Origin: Ophiosphaerella korrae
Lineage: Eukaryota; Ascomycota; Dothideomycetes; Pleosporales; Phaeosphaeriaceae
Direction of reading: 5' to 3'
Assembly (NCBI GenBank): GCA_028456385.1
Contig: JALNQF010000033.1
Coordinates: 1 to 64,000, forward strand
Length of the DNA stretch: 64,000 bases
Under the pieces are notes generated by a model that searched no databases, had not been told where the DNA came from, and saw nothing but the letters and a program-made list of their open reading frames with translations. Of this stretch, positions 12,292 through 22,947 are shown piece after piece. The first letter of the stretch is position 1, and each line of letters begins with the position of its first letter. Both the position numbers and the translations under genes were made by a program.

Positions 12292-12840
12292 ATGGCTCCT
12301 CACACTGGATCTCGAATACAAGACTGGCCGACGACTGGATCTAGTGATTTCTTCAAGTTTCTATTGCTTATATCGATTATTGCGATAGCTCTCAAATCAT
12401 ACAATGTGGCTCTACTGCGAAGAAAAAGAATACAGGACCATCAGGCCGTAAATCAAGAGAAGGGATTGAAATTGAACGAATCACCAGACGAGAAGATCTT
12501 AACTTCATATCTGCCAGAAGATCCAAATCAACATCTTTGCGCGCTGAGACAGGAACTCCATGAGCCATGTCACAAGCCGATTTATCCATGGGTAGCTCCG
12601 CCAACTCAGTTGCCTGGGCCATATGATGCACCATACTATCCACTACCAACATCAAATCCAACCCTGAGCTCACACTCGAATGATTCTGCCTTTGTATCTC
12701 CTGAGCAGACACAAACAACATACTACACTCGTCGTGTATCAATCAAAAACTCAGCGCCTCATGATCCAATGCTCCTCGGGAAAACCACTGTCTCAAGTCA
12801 CGGCTGGCGTCGGACAGAATGGACGGTCGCTGAAGGATGA
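12292..12840 (+). CDS. Orphan single-pass membrane protein
   Basis: Single exon of 182 residues from ATG 12292 (MAPHTGSR). One hydrophobic helix at about residues 19-40 (KFLLLISIIAIALKSYNVAL) is followed at once by a basic RRKR stop-transfer cluster. The rest is a polar, proline-rich tail with PYDAPYYPLP and a conserved-looking C-terminal part around YTRRVSIKNS and HGWRRTEW. The charge distribution suggests the long tail lies on the cytosolic side. I recognise no family. The length, coherent topology and clean ATG argue for a real gene in an otherwise gene-poor stretch. Function unknown. Confidence 0.6.
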   Translation: MAPHTGSRIQDWPTTGSSDFFKFLLLISIIAIALKSYNVALLRRKRIQDHQAVNQEKGLKLNESPDEKILTSYLPEDPNQHLCALRQELHEPCHKPIYPWVAPPTQLPGPYDAPYYPLPTSNPTLSSHSNDSAFVSPEQTQTTYYTRRVSIKNSAPHDPMLLGKTTVSSHGWRRTEWTVAEG

Positions 12841-14121
12841 TTGACAAAGGCACGCCATTGCCAAACAATCAACAGTCACAGCCAGCCACCTGGATAAGAT
12901 GCAGCTCGTATAAGCCTAAGCACGCACACTTGTCTGGAGAGTGTCCACTGATTCGGTACCTTGGACATCTCGCGATGCCGGCCTTGATGCGGATCTGGGT
13001 CGTGGCATATTTTAGGACCTTGAACCACATTGTCGATGGCACCCAAAAGGCCGCTCGAGAATCCATTTTGAAGCTTGCAAAAAGTGGCTTTCCGCCTACT
13101 GGCTGAGAGAGTGGAGTCATGTGGGGCGGGCCGCCAAGCGATGACTTCGAATGATGGGGTTTGGTGAGGTGATGGAGTAGCTTGTTTATTTTCATGAAAT
13201 TCACGGCCTGGAGACCGGTTGCTTAATTGTCTTGTCGTGAAGTTCACATCAGTTCAATTTTACATAGCGAGGGCGTCTTGGTAACATTAGAACAGTGCAG
13301 TCATTTCGTATATAGTCGAGTATGTTCACACTTGCGAATGGCTAAAAATCGAGAAATCAACTCCCGTTTCGCTGCAACCCTCGATTTAGATAAGACCTAT
13401 ACCCACTCCCTTTTTCGTCGCCGATGTCGAATGATCGGATGGCTCGAGACCTGAACGGAAGTTGGCCTTTTTTAAACTACGAAGCGAACGCCTCGTGCAC
13501 ACAGTGCATATCACTAGCTCCCGCTAGCTGCACTTCTCCTGGAGTAATGATCAGGAGAGGCTTACATCTAGAGAGCAAAAACATGCCTGAGGCGTTAATT
13601 GGAGGGATCTAGTTCGGTCATGCAGCTCCGGGGCGATTCATTGATCGATGAAGAACATGTTTGGAGGAACTTCGGATCAAATGCCACATTGGGTAGTGCA
13701 CGATGCAAAAGCAGGTTTTTTTTTATAGGAGCGGTGAGAAGGAGGTGCTATTACGATTGAAGAAGCATCAAGTGTAGTGCATCTGCTTCGTGGCACCTGT
13801 GACTCGAGAAGCAGTGGAATCCATATCAACGAAGTCAAAATAGGCGCGGCTGGTGCAGCCTTGGTCTGCCCAGGACGGAAGTTGTATGTCGATCTCGCTC
13901 GTTTCTTCAGGTCCGTGTACAGATCGTGCCATGCCGATCGCCAGTATTGTGGTCTGGATGAGGAAAGGACCATGCCGCATTGGATGACTTTATTGGATAC
14001 AGCACAGACATGCATGCATTGTTGATTTATTTGAGGTCTTTTGTGGTATGCGTTTGATTTTGTTGCGCTCGTTGATCTAAAATGATTTAATGCAGGCCTA
14101 GGCCTCATCCAGCCCTTGACA
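12841..14121. other. 1.3-kb region without a supported gene
   Basis: Frames on both strands near 13.7-14.1 kb overlap each other and show no domain or splice support. It serves as 3' flank of the orphan membrane gene and of the PEX4-like gene. Confidence 0.5.
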
Positions 14122-14675
14122 TCACCGCCTTCGCCCGTCGTACCGCTCTGTTTCTGTGTAAAAGCGAATCAAGCTCTGGGCTCCAACCTCGTCCCCTAAG
14201 CGGAACAGTTGGGCCACGTCTACATTGAGGGGGCTGTCTGGCTCGGCGCTGGTGAGCAGCTGATGTATTGAAGTCAGGGTGGTTGATATTGTGTAAGCAG
14301 GTGTCCAGGAGGTCTTGAGGAGATCGAGACAGATCTCGCCGGTTTTGAAGTCAACGTTGGGGTGGCAGATGGGGGTGACGAAGCGGATGGAAGGGGGTGA
14401 GAGCGGGTAGGCGCCCGGGACGTGAATGTCGAGAAGCCAGCGGCCGCCTGTGCTCCAATGTCAGCTTGCCATGTCTGCTTGTGCAGGTGGCCGAGAACAG
14501 CAAGCTCACCCTCATAGGCGGTGCCAACGACGCCCTTCATCACGGCACGCCAATGCATTACATCATCGTCCACGGGGCCGAGTTCGAGCAAGGCTTCATT
14601 GGGGTCGGTTTGATATGTTTGCAGCTCTGTCATGAGCCGCTTGATAGGGGATGCGTTGCGCGAGGAGCCTGCCAT
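14122..14675 (-). CDS. PEX4: Peroxisomal ubiquitin-conjugating enzyme E2 (PEX4-like)
   Basis: Exons (minus) 14675-14510 and 14447-14122, 163 residues; the 62-bp intron (GTGAGC donor, GCTGACA branch, CAG acceptor) joins YEG to GRWLLDIHVPG. The E2 fold is complete: the HPN motif at 84-86 (ICHPNVDFKTGEICLDLLK), the catalytic cysteine C95, and SWTPAYTISTTLTSIHQLL after it. Sequence and size fit Pex4, the E2 that monoubiquitinates the import receptor Pex5 at the peroxisomal membrane so that it can be recycled. No membrane anchor is visible; Pex4 is normally recruited by Pex22, which is not in this window. A different Ubc class is possible but less likely. Confidence 0.85.
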
Positions 14676-14838
14676 GGTGTTTGGTGAGGGTTAGTCGAGT
14701 GTGCTTGATCCACGCGTGCTTTGGTAAACAGCGATACACCTCGGCCTGGGAGCCTCGGTCGCCGCGTGATCAGAGCTTCGGCGCCGCCAAACATTTTTGG
14801 ACCTGCATAACTATCCCAGACACCCCACTGGCACCACC
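14676..14838. promoter_or_regulatory. Compact bidirectional promoter PEX4/RRP46
   Basis: Only 163 bp separate the two start codons, so both core promoters and 5' leaders must overlap. No TATA box seen. Confidence 0.55.
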
Positions 14839-15612
14839 ATGGCCGTCCCAGCAGTCACCCTCACCCACTTGCATCGCGCCGACGGCTCTGCAACCTACAC
14901 CCACAATGGCTACTCCGTCATCGGCGCCGTCAGCGGGCCCATCGAGGTGCTGCGGAGGGACGAGATGCCCGAGGAAACAACAATCGAAGTGAATGTCAGG
15001 CCGGCGGCGGGCACGACAGGCCCCAAAGAGCGCCACCTTGAGTCTCTCCTGCACAGCACCTTGCGCACCATCATCCTGGCCCGGCTCATGCCTAGGAGCC
15101 TGGTGCAGATTACGCTACAGGTCACCTCGTTGCCAGAGGCAGATGGCAGGTTGCTTACCTCTGACCTCGGCCAGAGCCTGACCATCCTGCCCCACCTTCT
15201 CCATACCGCCCTTCTCTCTCTCCTCTCCGCTTCCATACCGCTATCCACTACTCTGACCTCTGTCTTGCTCGCCATTCCCGATTCATCCTCAACACTGCTG
15301 CTTTCTCCGACTGCCAAGGAGCTCATCCGCGCCAAGTCGATCAAGTCCGTCCACGTCTTCGCCTTCGCCGCCGATAGACGACTGTTGTTGAATGAGAGCG
15401 ATGGGGCATTCAGCTACCAAGAATGGGAGGAAGCCTGTGAAATGGCCGAAGAAGTCTGCTGCAAGGAGGAAGAAGATGGTGGAGTGAGTCTCGGTGGTGG
15501 AGAACGCATGGTCATTGACAGTCAAGAAAAGAGCGCAAATCTCGAGAAATGGCTGAGGCAAACAATCAAAACCAAGGTAGAATGGGAGCAGAGGTGGAAG
15601 AACACTACTTGA
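14839..15612 (+). CDS. RRP46: Exosome complex component RRP46 (RNase PH fold)
   Basis: Single exon of 257 residues from ATG 14839 (MAVPAVTLTHLHRADGSATY). The N-terminus shows the RNase PH-type pattern: RADGSA, a short strand with NGYSVIGAVSGPIEV, the E-rich IEVNVRPAAGTTGPKERHLE, and LLHSTLRTIILARLMPRSLVQITLQV. The C-terminal helix is acidic and followed by a Q/K/W-rich tail. Rrp46 is one of six PH-like ring subunits of the RNA exosome, structural rather than catalytic in eukaryotes, acting in nuclear and cytoplasmic 3'-5' RNA processing. It is head-to-head with the PEX4-like gene, with no functional link expected. Confidence 0.85.
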   Translation: MAVPAVTLTHLHRADGSATYTHNGYSVIGAVSGPIEVLRRDEMPEETTIEVNVRPAAGTTGPKERHLESLLHSTLRTIILARLMPRSLVQITLQVTSLPEADGRLLTSDLGQSLTILPHLLHTALLSLLSASIPLSTTLTSVLLAIPDSSSTLLLSPTAKELIRAKSIKSVHVFAFAADRRLLLNESDGAFSYQEWEEACEMAEEVCCKEEEDGGVSLGGGERMVIDSQEKSANLEKWLRQTIKTKVEWEQRWKNTT

Positions 15613-16162
15613 GACTGGCAACACGCACACCATTCATCGCCAGCCCATCGCAAACAATGAGATTTACAGGGCGCCCCAGGCACGGCAAATACCTGGAAGG
15701 GTACAAACTCCCCAGGTTCATGTGCGCGTGCTTGTCTTGTGTGGTGCCGCCGCCACACTTCAGAGGTTAACATGCTTTGTGAGCATGTCATAAAGCTTCA
15801 TGGTCCTAGTCAACGCGTTTCAAACCGAAGACCAGAATATAGCAAAGGCGAGGTCCAGGGCAAATTTGTTGCGAGTACCGACTCGTCCGCAAGTTAAGGA
15901 GAATATAGTACATAACATGCTATATAACACAATTTTTTTCGTTGCGTTGCTAAAAACCTTGCAATAACGCCCACATGCTAACTATGATGCCCTTAGTCAA
16001 TGCCTATATTTGATCGTCAAGTCGTAAGTTCGTTTGATGCCATGAATCCCTATATCCTGCCTTTGCCATGCAAAATAACCAAAAATGCCCGGGCAGCGTC
16101 GGCCCCATGGTCGACGCCCGAAAGTTTCCAAACCAATATATCAAATCACCCCTCATGTAGAA
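15613..16162. other. Convergent 3' flanks
   Basis: AT-richer spacer between two convergent genes; nothing else recognised. Confidence 0.6.
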
Positions 16163-17475
16163 TTACACCTCCTCAACACCGACAGCCCTAGCCTTATGAT
16201 CAGTTTTAGCCTGTGCTTGGAGTAACTCCGCGAGATAGGCTTGCGGATTCCAATCTGGCACTTCCCATGTCTTGACTCCTTCAAGTTTCTCCTTATCCGC
16301 AAGTTTGACATCCTTACTGCATGCTCGTGCCGCACTAAGCCACTCCTGCCATGCGGGGGTATCTGGGCACGCATCGCTCTTCTTGACCCAGCTCGTATTC
16401 TTCGTCACTACAATTGCTTTCCACAATGCTTGTGTAAATGTAGAGTTCTCGGAGGGGTAGCCTTTCACATCCATGTTCGAGTCCGAAAGGCACTCATTTG
16501 TGACTTTGTAGCAAGAGGTGTCCCAATGGAGTTTGCCGGGCAATGCAGCGACAACCCAGTATGCAGCACCAAGCAGCATGTACGAACCTGCCCAAGCAAT
16601 CTGTACCTGGATTTGTGCATTGGCAAGGCAAATGACACCACCCATAAGCATCACAGTACCAACCAAGCTCAGAATCCTATATGCCGGGGCGTGCTTCAGA
16701 AGGTATTCTATTTCGGCGGGTGCGAAATATAATTCGCGGGCCACATCCTCATCGCAACGGACGACAAGAAAGCTGCCCTTAGGGTATCGGATCACAACGT
16801 CCCCGCGAGGTACCGTGTCCGTCTTGACTCTGCGTCTAGGTAGTTGTAGTGTCCATTTATTGCCGTAACCAATGACGCTGGAGAGGAGCGATAGAAGGCA
16901 GGTAGCAACGATGGACATGCCATCTTTTTGCCATATCGAAAGGGCGAGGAGTATGACTGAGATGCCAAAGCCGAGGAATAAAACGGCGGTCAACGGAGCG
17001 ATAGTTTTGGATTTCATCGGCTGCTCGCCAACGCGTTCGATTGAGACGACACGAACGGAGAATGTGGCGAGGTTATTGGCATCGCTGACCGGTGTTAATA
17101 GATGCCTTGCTCCACGTTCCCGTTGTTGGGTTGGAACGATGCAGTAGGTAGGGCATGCGGGGAAGGGTCCACGGGGAGCTGCCAAGGGACTTACCAAACA
17201 ATGTTTCCTATATGATTGATGTTGTCTCTATAATTGCCTGAAAAGATGCCTGACACGTTCCCAGGCACCGGCTCCAACACCAAGGGCCGGGTTGGTCTCA
17301 TGAGAGCTTGGGGGGCTGGGATTAGGCGCGGTAGGAAGATCCATTTGGATAGAGTAGAGACCTGAGCATTGGCGAGTACGGAACCCTCTCCGAGAATGGC
17401 AAGGAAGCCAACAATGTCGAGTTGGAGGGCGTCCAACTTAATCTCGCCATGTTCGTTAGCTGGAAGCCAATGCAT
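16163..17475 (-). CDS. Conserved fungal multi-pass membrane protein, unknown function
   Basis: Two exons. The first runs 17475-17195 (MHWLPANEHGEIKLDALQLD) and ends at a GTAAGT donor. The second begins at 17105 (AAG acceptor, 407 residues) or 17084 (CAG acceptor with a TTAAC branch, 400 residues); both keep frame. The second exon has about four hydrophobic segments: IAPLTAVLFLGFGISVILL, MSIVATCLLSLLSSVIGYG, ILSLVGTVMLMGGVICLA and IAWAGSYMLLGAAYWVVAAL. A soluble C-terminal part contains NTSWVKKSDACPDTPAWQEW. I recognise no characterised family; the type recurs as hypothetical proteins in fungi. An additional 5' exon in 17.5-17.8 kb cannot be excluded. Confidence 0.65.
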
Positions 17476-19076
17476 TCCTACGGAGGATGGAACGGGCTAC
17501 GCGATTGCAATGTACTGAGAGATACGAGGCCGGAGCATGGGTCTAAACAATACGTAGAAGGCTACAATGCGTAAGAAAGCGAGACGCGAAAGAATATAGC
17601 ACAGATGCCAAGTAGAGGCAACGAAGATGAGCAACGAAGCATAGGGAAAGCGGGAGAAAGGTTGCACGTCGATGGTGATCAGACTGGGGGCCAGAAAAAG
17701 CTGCCGCAACCCAGATGGCCCACCCCCAAACTGTTTCGGCCAGAAGCGCAGCCACCATGGCGTCCAAGTTGAGCAAAGCGCAAAGTTGTGCACTACCCAG
17801 CCTCACTTGCAGCTCATTGGTGTCGCCGACTGTTCCTCAGGCCAAACCAGCAGTGAGGGGCACGAGGGCTGACAGGACGACGGTGGATGGTGGCTAGGCT
17901 CCAAGTTATCCGGTGCATGGGGAGGGGAGGCGTTGCATAGCCTCAATTGTGCGTGCGATCCGCCCAGGTTGACTTTTGACCTCGCTCTTGCGCTTGCAGC
18001 ATCAACCACCAGACCAGAGCGATTGAGCTGCTGCGCCCCATCCTGGAGCCGAGTTTGAGCTTAACACTTGATTACCGCCCGCCATCGGCTGTTCGAAACG
18101 GGCAGCATCGCGACCGCACGCACGCGCCAGCCTGATCGCCGTAGTGCAGCTGCGCTTGCGAGGAGTTAGAGGCAGCAGAGAGCGACAGCGCCGTCACATC
18201 TACGTCCAGCAGAAGAAGAAAAAGTGGACGAGGAACTGGAAGGGGAAAATCAACTGGAAGAAGAAGTGGAACTGTGCGCAACTGTGTGCGCTCATGTATG
18301 TGGTTGCTCCTTCTTTGCTCTCTTTGGCCTCCCTATCTGCGTCTGGCTTCCCACGGCATGTCATGTTGTCATATCGCCGCATTGTTATCTCGCTTTGTTG
18401 CCATGTTGTCATGTTATCTTATTGTCTTGTGTCTTGTCTTGCATCCTCAGGCACGCGATCCCTCCTGCAGACCTCGTCACTCCCTCTTCAAGCACACGAG
18501 GAAGGAGCGCGCGACTTGCCCCTCTTCCCCCCATCCTGTAAATGTCCTCTGCGCCCTTTTACCTGGTCGCCTTCACAAATCACTCATAATTGCTAAATAC
18601 CTTCGCCCAAATCATGTCCCAGGCACCAGTATTATTTCTCAGCCTTCTGTCTGTGTCCCTGCCTTTCCATTGGGGCGCAGCATTCCCCTTACCACACCAA
18701 ACACTTCTATGTGAGCCGCCTTGCTGATACAACCGCATGAACAGGCCGAATAGCGGGCCAGCGGCTATTGAAACTGGTACGCTACAAACATCGCCTGGAT
18801 AAGTCATTCGTCTAGACAAAAGAGCTTTGCCGTAAACGGCTCCCGCCTGATAGTATCTCAAGGTCGTGGTGGATCCGGGTCATACACAGCCTGCCAAGCT
18901 TTGCATCATAGAACTTCCGGTCAACTCACAAGGCTACGAAATATCTTCCAAGATTCGTTCATAATCGAGTGCCACCACGCCCAGCTACCAAATCGCCGGA
19001 TCCCACCATTTCCTAATTTCTCTACGACGGTTATGCGAAATCGGTAACCGACGCAAATAATACAGTTTACGTCGGC
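17476..19076. other. 1.6-kb region, no supported gene
   Basis: Holds promoters of the membrane-protein gene and the adenosine-deaminase gene. Hydrophobic frames at 17.5-17.8 kb (minus) lack a convincing start and join. At 18.2-18.45 kb there is a purine-rich AAGAAG tract, then a GTCATGTTGTCAT-like low-complexity stretch. Confidence 0.45.
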
Positions 19077-21422
19077 ATGCCCACTGAAAGCGACTCCAAG
19101 ACGTCGAGCGATTCCCAGAAATCCCGTCAGGGGTGGTTGGCAAAGTGTATTGCTATACCAATATTGTATGTTTTTTTTTTTACTGTACTTTTGCCACGTC
19201 TCGCCCCTACCTCAGCCCTGCCACATGCTGACTGCTGCCTATAGATCTGTACGTGACAGACAGACGTCCCCAGAAGGCCCAAATAGAATAGTCATGACAG
19301 CAACTGACTCTCCCAAAAAGAGAAAAAGAGTAGTCAGCCCTTTGACTAACAAACGGATAGCCATGCCATACGAAGAGCCAAAGCCGATTGATATGGCTTC
19401 TGAATCAACCAATGTCAGGGCTTTATTTGACACGGTACTTGATGACACCAACGCCATTAAGGCTTATAGTGCTGCTCATGCCGAGCTGATAAAAATCGAG
19501 GCTGATGATGCTTGGGATCGAGATGCTAAACCTAGAGCTATGTCCAGGTCGAAAAGCGACCAGCAAGAACGAAAAGCAGCTCGTATCATTCGAGCTATCA
19601 GGGAATATGAAAGAAAGGTAGTATTTGGCAACCAAGCATCAGAAGCAATACCTGGCCCAGAGACCCTAGATATGGGAGGTCAATTTTTGACAAACAAGTC
19701 TCGTATTGATCACGAAAGTTTGCTATACAAGATAGCAATCATGGTTCCTAAGGGTAGTCTTCTACATCTTCATTTCAACGCTGAACTACATCCCGAGCGG
19801 CTACTAGAGCGAGCTCGTCTGATCGACAACCTCTATATTCGAAGCATTCGACCTCTTGCCACGCAAGATGATCTTGACTTGACAGAGACGGTGTTCAATG
19901 TGCTCGATCCTGACATGGTCGAACAAGGCGTAAATATATTTTCGCCAACTTACCCAGGTAACGCGACAAACTGGAAGACGGAGGAATGGAAGTGGCGGGT
20001 CTGGATGCCCTGGAAACAGTTCCAGGAGGAGTTCAAGAAACATTTTAAAGATAAATATGTTCAACGGGAGGACACTATCATGTCCGAGGTCCCAAATTGC
20101 TGCTCAGAGCCTGGCCAGCTCGCTTTAAATCCTGCTGAAAATTGGCTGAAGTCAAAGATGGTGTTGAGCGAAGAAGAAGCTTATACACCCAAACAAACCG
20201 TGAATGGGTGAGTTCTTATTCACACTCTACATTTCATTGCTAATCTCATTGTAGAGTATGGGCACGTTTCAACCAAGCCACTCGATGTTTCAAAGGCCTT
20301 CTAAATTATGAGGGCGTGTATAAATGGTATATTGGTCAAGCAATCGACCGTATGATTGAGGAGAATGTCATGTATGCCGAACTTAGACCTATGTTACTGG
20401 ACAAGTTTATTCCCACCGACAACGGTAAAGGAAAGATCGACAATCCTTCTCAAATGAATCTCATCATCGATGCTGTCCGGGAAAAACAAGCTGAACTAGA
20501 CAAAGCGGGCAAGCTTGACAAATTTCCTTTTGGGTTGAAGATCATTTACTGCACTCCACGATCAATACCTAAGAAAATGATGCAAGAAGAAATGAAGCAG
20601 TGTATCGAACTAAAGCTGCAATTCCCAGACTTGATTTGCGGTAAGCATATGCAGCTATATCACCTTAAAGATCGACATTAACATGGCACAGGATTCGATT
20701 TGGTAGGTGCGGAAGATCGACCAAACCATATTGGCTTCTATAGAGATGAACTTGTCGCATTTAGAAAGACATGCGAGGCTCGAAAGCTTGATATTCCCTT
20801 CATGTTTCATGCTGGCGAGACGCTTTTGGACACTGGAGGCTCGACTGATCCTAACAACTCTAATCTTTACGATGCAGTATTACTCGAGTCAAAACGCATC
20901 GGACACGGTTTCTCGCTTATGAAGCACCCGCATCTTGTTGAGAAGTTTAAAAAGACAAAGGATAGTGCGGGCATCTGCATCGAGCTATGTCCTATTTCAA
21001 ATGAGCTTCTCCATTTATGCAGAAATATAAAGGAGCATCCCTTCCCTGAACTATTGGCTGCGGGTATACCATGCACAGTCAACTCAGATAATCCGTCATT
21101 GTTCAGGTAAGTTTTATCGCCCTCTTATCATCCCAGCTGTTCCTAAATAGTTAATAGCAATTCCATGTCCCATGAGTTCTACCAGATAATGGTAGGGGCG
21201 CCCACAATGTCGCTCTACAGCTGGAAGCAGCTTGCTCGATGGAGCATTGATTACAGTTGTTTATCATCTACAGAGCAAGCCAAAGCCCACGAGATTCTAG
21301 CTCAAGATTGGAAGAAATTCTGCCGAGAAGTTGAGGAAAAGTACGGCGACCTTCTATCAGGTGATGATATTGACGACGCAAAGGCGAAAGAGAGATATTT
21401 GAAGCATGGGGTGTCTTCTTGA
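19077..21422 (+). CDS. ADGF/CECR1-type adenosine deaminase homologue
   Basis: Five exons: 19077-19165, 19245-20207, 20255-20640, 20692-21106 and 21158-21422; 705 residues, introns 79, 47, 51 and 51 bp, all GT-AG. The start is placed at 19077 because the first intron has a GTATGT donor, GCTGAC branch and TAG acceptor and joins in frame; ATG 19294 is the alternative. Metal-dependent deaminase motifs are present: HLH (204/206, LLHLHFNAE), FHAGE (H519, E522), RIGHG (H551) and NSDNP (D612). The usual Asp pair of the last motif is Asp-Asn here. The family hydrolyses adenosine to inosine and its animal members are secreted growth factors; this protein has no clear signal peptide but carries PKKRKRV at about 53-59, resembling a nuclear signal. 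Confidence 0.88.
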
Positions 21423-22041
21423 ATCTTGACCTCCATGCGCATGCGCTCCTACTCTCATGCCCTTGCCTGCGCTGCCACGATATCCCACTCTTCGTCGCTT
21501 TCGTTGTCATAAAATATGTCCCAATACCCCCTGTCGCTCCAGCAAAGCCATAGTGCAACTATTTCTAAAGGGCAGATTTCGAAACATCGGGGCGAATAAC
21601 AGTATAGTCGACTCGCGAGCCGCGGGTTGCGGCGATTAAACGTGGGGTTGGATCATGCCACAATCTTAGTTGAATAGTAGTTTGTTTGTCTGTGGCCTTG
21701 CCTAGGGTCGGCCACTGGTACAAATACATGATCAATTCGTTAAAATTGCGCGGAATACTAAGGAGAAGGATATCGCATATCTCAAACTCAAGTAATGCGC
21801 AAGATAGATTTGGAATTAATACTTGTGACATGATAATTCTTGTTTGTTTGTTTTTCCATCCTAATCTAATACTGATAGCTCTGTGTCACGATTTCATGCT
21901 AATACTGGCTGGCAACTTTGCAAGTTGCCATTTACCCGTTACTTGTGACTTTTCATGGCTAAGTGCAGCACATGCAGCCGCCGTGCTTGAGCAGTGAAGC
22001 TCACTATGTCTGATCATTAGCCATCAAGCAGACACACATAC
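21423..22041. other. Convergent intergenic region
   Basis: 3' flanks of two convergent genes; no feature recognised. Confidence 0.6.
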
Positions 22042-22947
22042 TCACTCCACCCAGTCCTCAAACTCGAAACCCTCAGCCCCGTCCAGCACTGTAAATCGAT
22101 GCGTCGAAAACACAATCTTCTCGTACAGCTGATGTCCTGCCGCTCTGGCCTTCTTGTGCCATGGCCCCAGGCCGCCTTTATAGGCGTCTTCGCGAGAATG
22201 CCAGAAGCCTATCCAACAGATTAGCAATGTTTTCTTCGCCTCGCTTTTGCGCAAAACGGATGGCTTACACGTTGCGAGGTTTCTCCTCTCTTCATTCGAC
22301 TTGCCGAACCAATACTTCAACAGCCCGCCTGACTCGCACGCTTCACGGTGCGACTCAAAGTCTAGCTCGTACAGCCAGTCCACGTCAATGCCTTGTTTCA
22401 GCCGGGAGCGGAAGATCACCACGTAGAAGGATGTTCGGGGAAACGTGCTATCAGACGCGGTGATCAGGTTGCGCAAAACAGAGAGCACAGTGTCGAAGTT
22501 TAGGGCCGAGGTGTAGGGCGCTGTTGCATAGTCTGCAAGAACCGGTTTGAGCGCCGTTAGAGCTTTTGCGAAGAGTGCGGATTGTGTTGGTAGAGTGGTG
22601 AGGTCGAGGTAGTGGTCTGGGCGGTTGTATGGTGAACTGATCAAGAGGTTGGAGTAAACTGGGAAGATTGTTGTCGATACGTTCTCCTTGAGATCTGAAT
22701 CTGCCTTGGCGTGGTTGCTAGGCAATTGGTCAAAGGCCGCGGCTTCGAAGCGGAGTAAGTCGATGTCCTGGGTGATGGGTGCCGGGTTTAGGACAAGGCT
22801 GTTAAGTGGTAGGGGCTCTTGCGCGTGTAGTAAAGCTGCTGATGAGAATGCCGTGACACTTATAATGTCTTGTTGCGATTGGAAATTGGTAAGGGATATT
22901 GCTTTATTGTCGGCCGAGAGAGAGGTCAGGCCAATATTGGGTGCCAT
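22042..22947 (-). CDS. UPF0643 family protein
   Basis: Exons (minus) 22947-22269 and 22208-22042, 281 residues; the 60-bp intron (GTAAGC donor) restores NLATCFWHSREDAYKGG. Hallmarks of this fungal family are visible: FPRTSFYVVIFRSRLK, DWLYELDFESHREACES, GGLLKYWFGK and LGPWHKKARAAG. The C-terminus ends in FEFEDWVE. No biochemical function is established for the family and the sequence shows no signal peptide or membrane segment. Fungal members cover the same region as a single compact domain, so the protein looks complete. Confidence 0.85.
   Translation of the reverse strand: MAPNIGLTSLSADNKAISLTNFQSQQDIISVTAFSSAALLHAQEPLPLNSLVLNPAPITQDIDLLRFEAAAFDQLPSNHAKADSDLKENVSTTIFPVYSNLLISSPYNRPDHYLDLTTLPTQSALFAKALTALKPVLADYATAPYTSALNFDTVLSVLRNLITASDSTFPRTSFYVVIFRSRLKQGIDVDWLYELDFESHREACESGGLLKYWFGKSNEERRNLATCKPSVLRKSEAKKTLLICWIGFWHSREDAYKGGLGPWHKKARAAGHQLYEKIVFSTHRFTVLDGAEGFEFEDWVE

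Noticed and set aside
13677..14108. Overlapping frames on both strands before the PEX4-like gene
   Set aside because: Mutually exclusive, no recognisable motif; probably 3' flank.
17497..17806. Hydrophobic minus-strand frames as a 5' exon of the membrane-protein gene
   Set aside because: No suitable ATG-donor combination that joins to 17475; the ATG at 17475 gives a coherent start.
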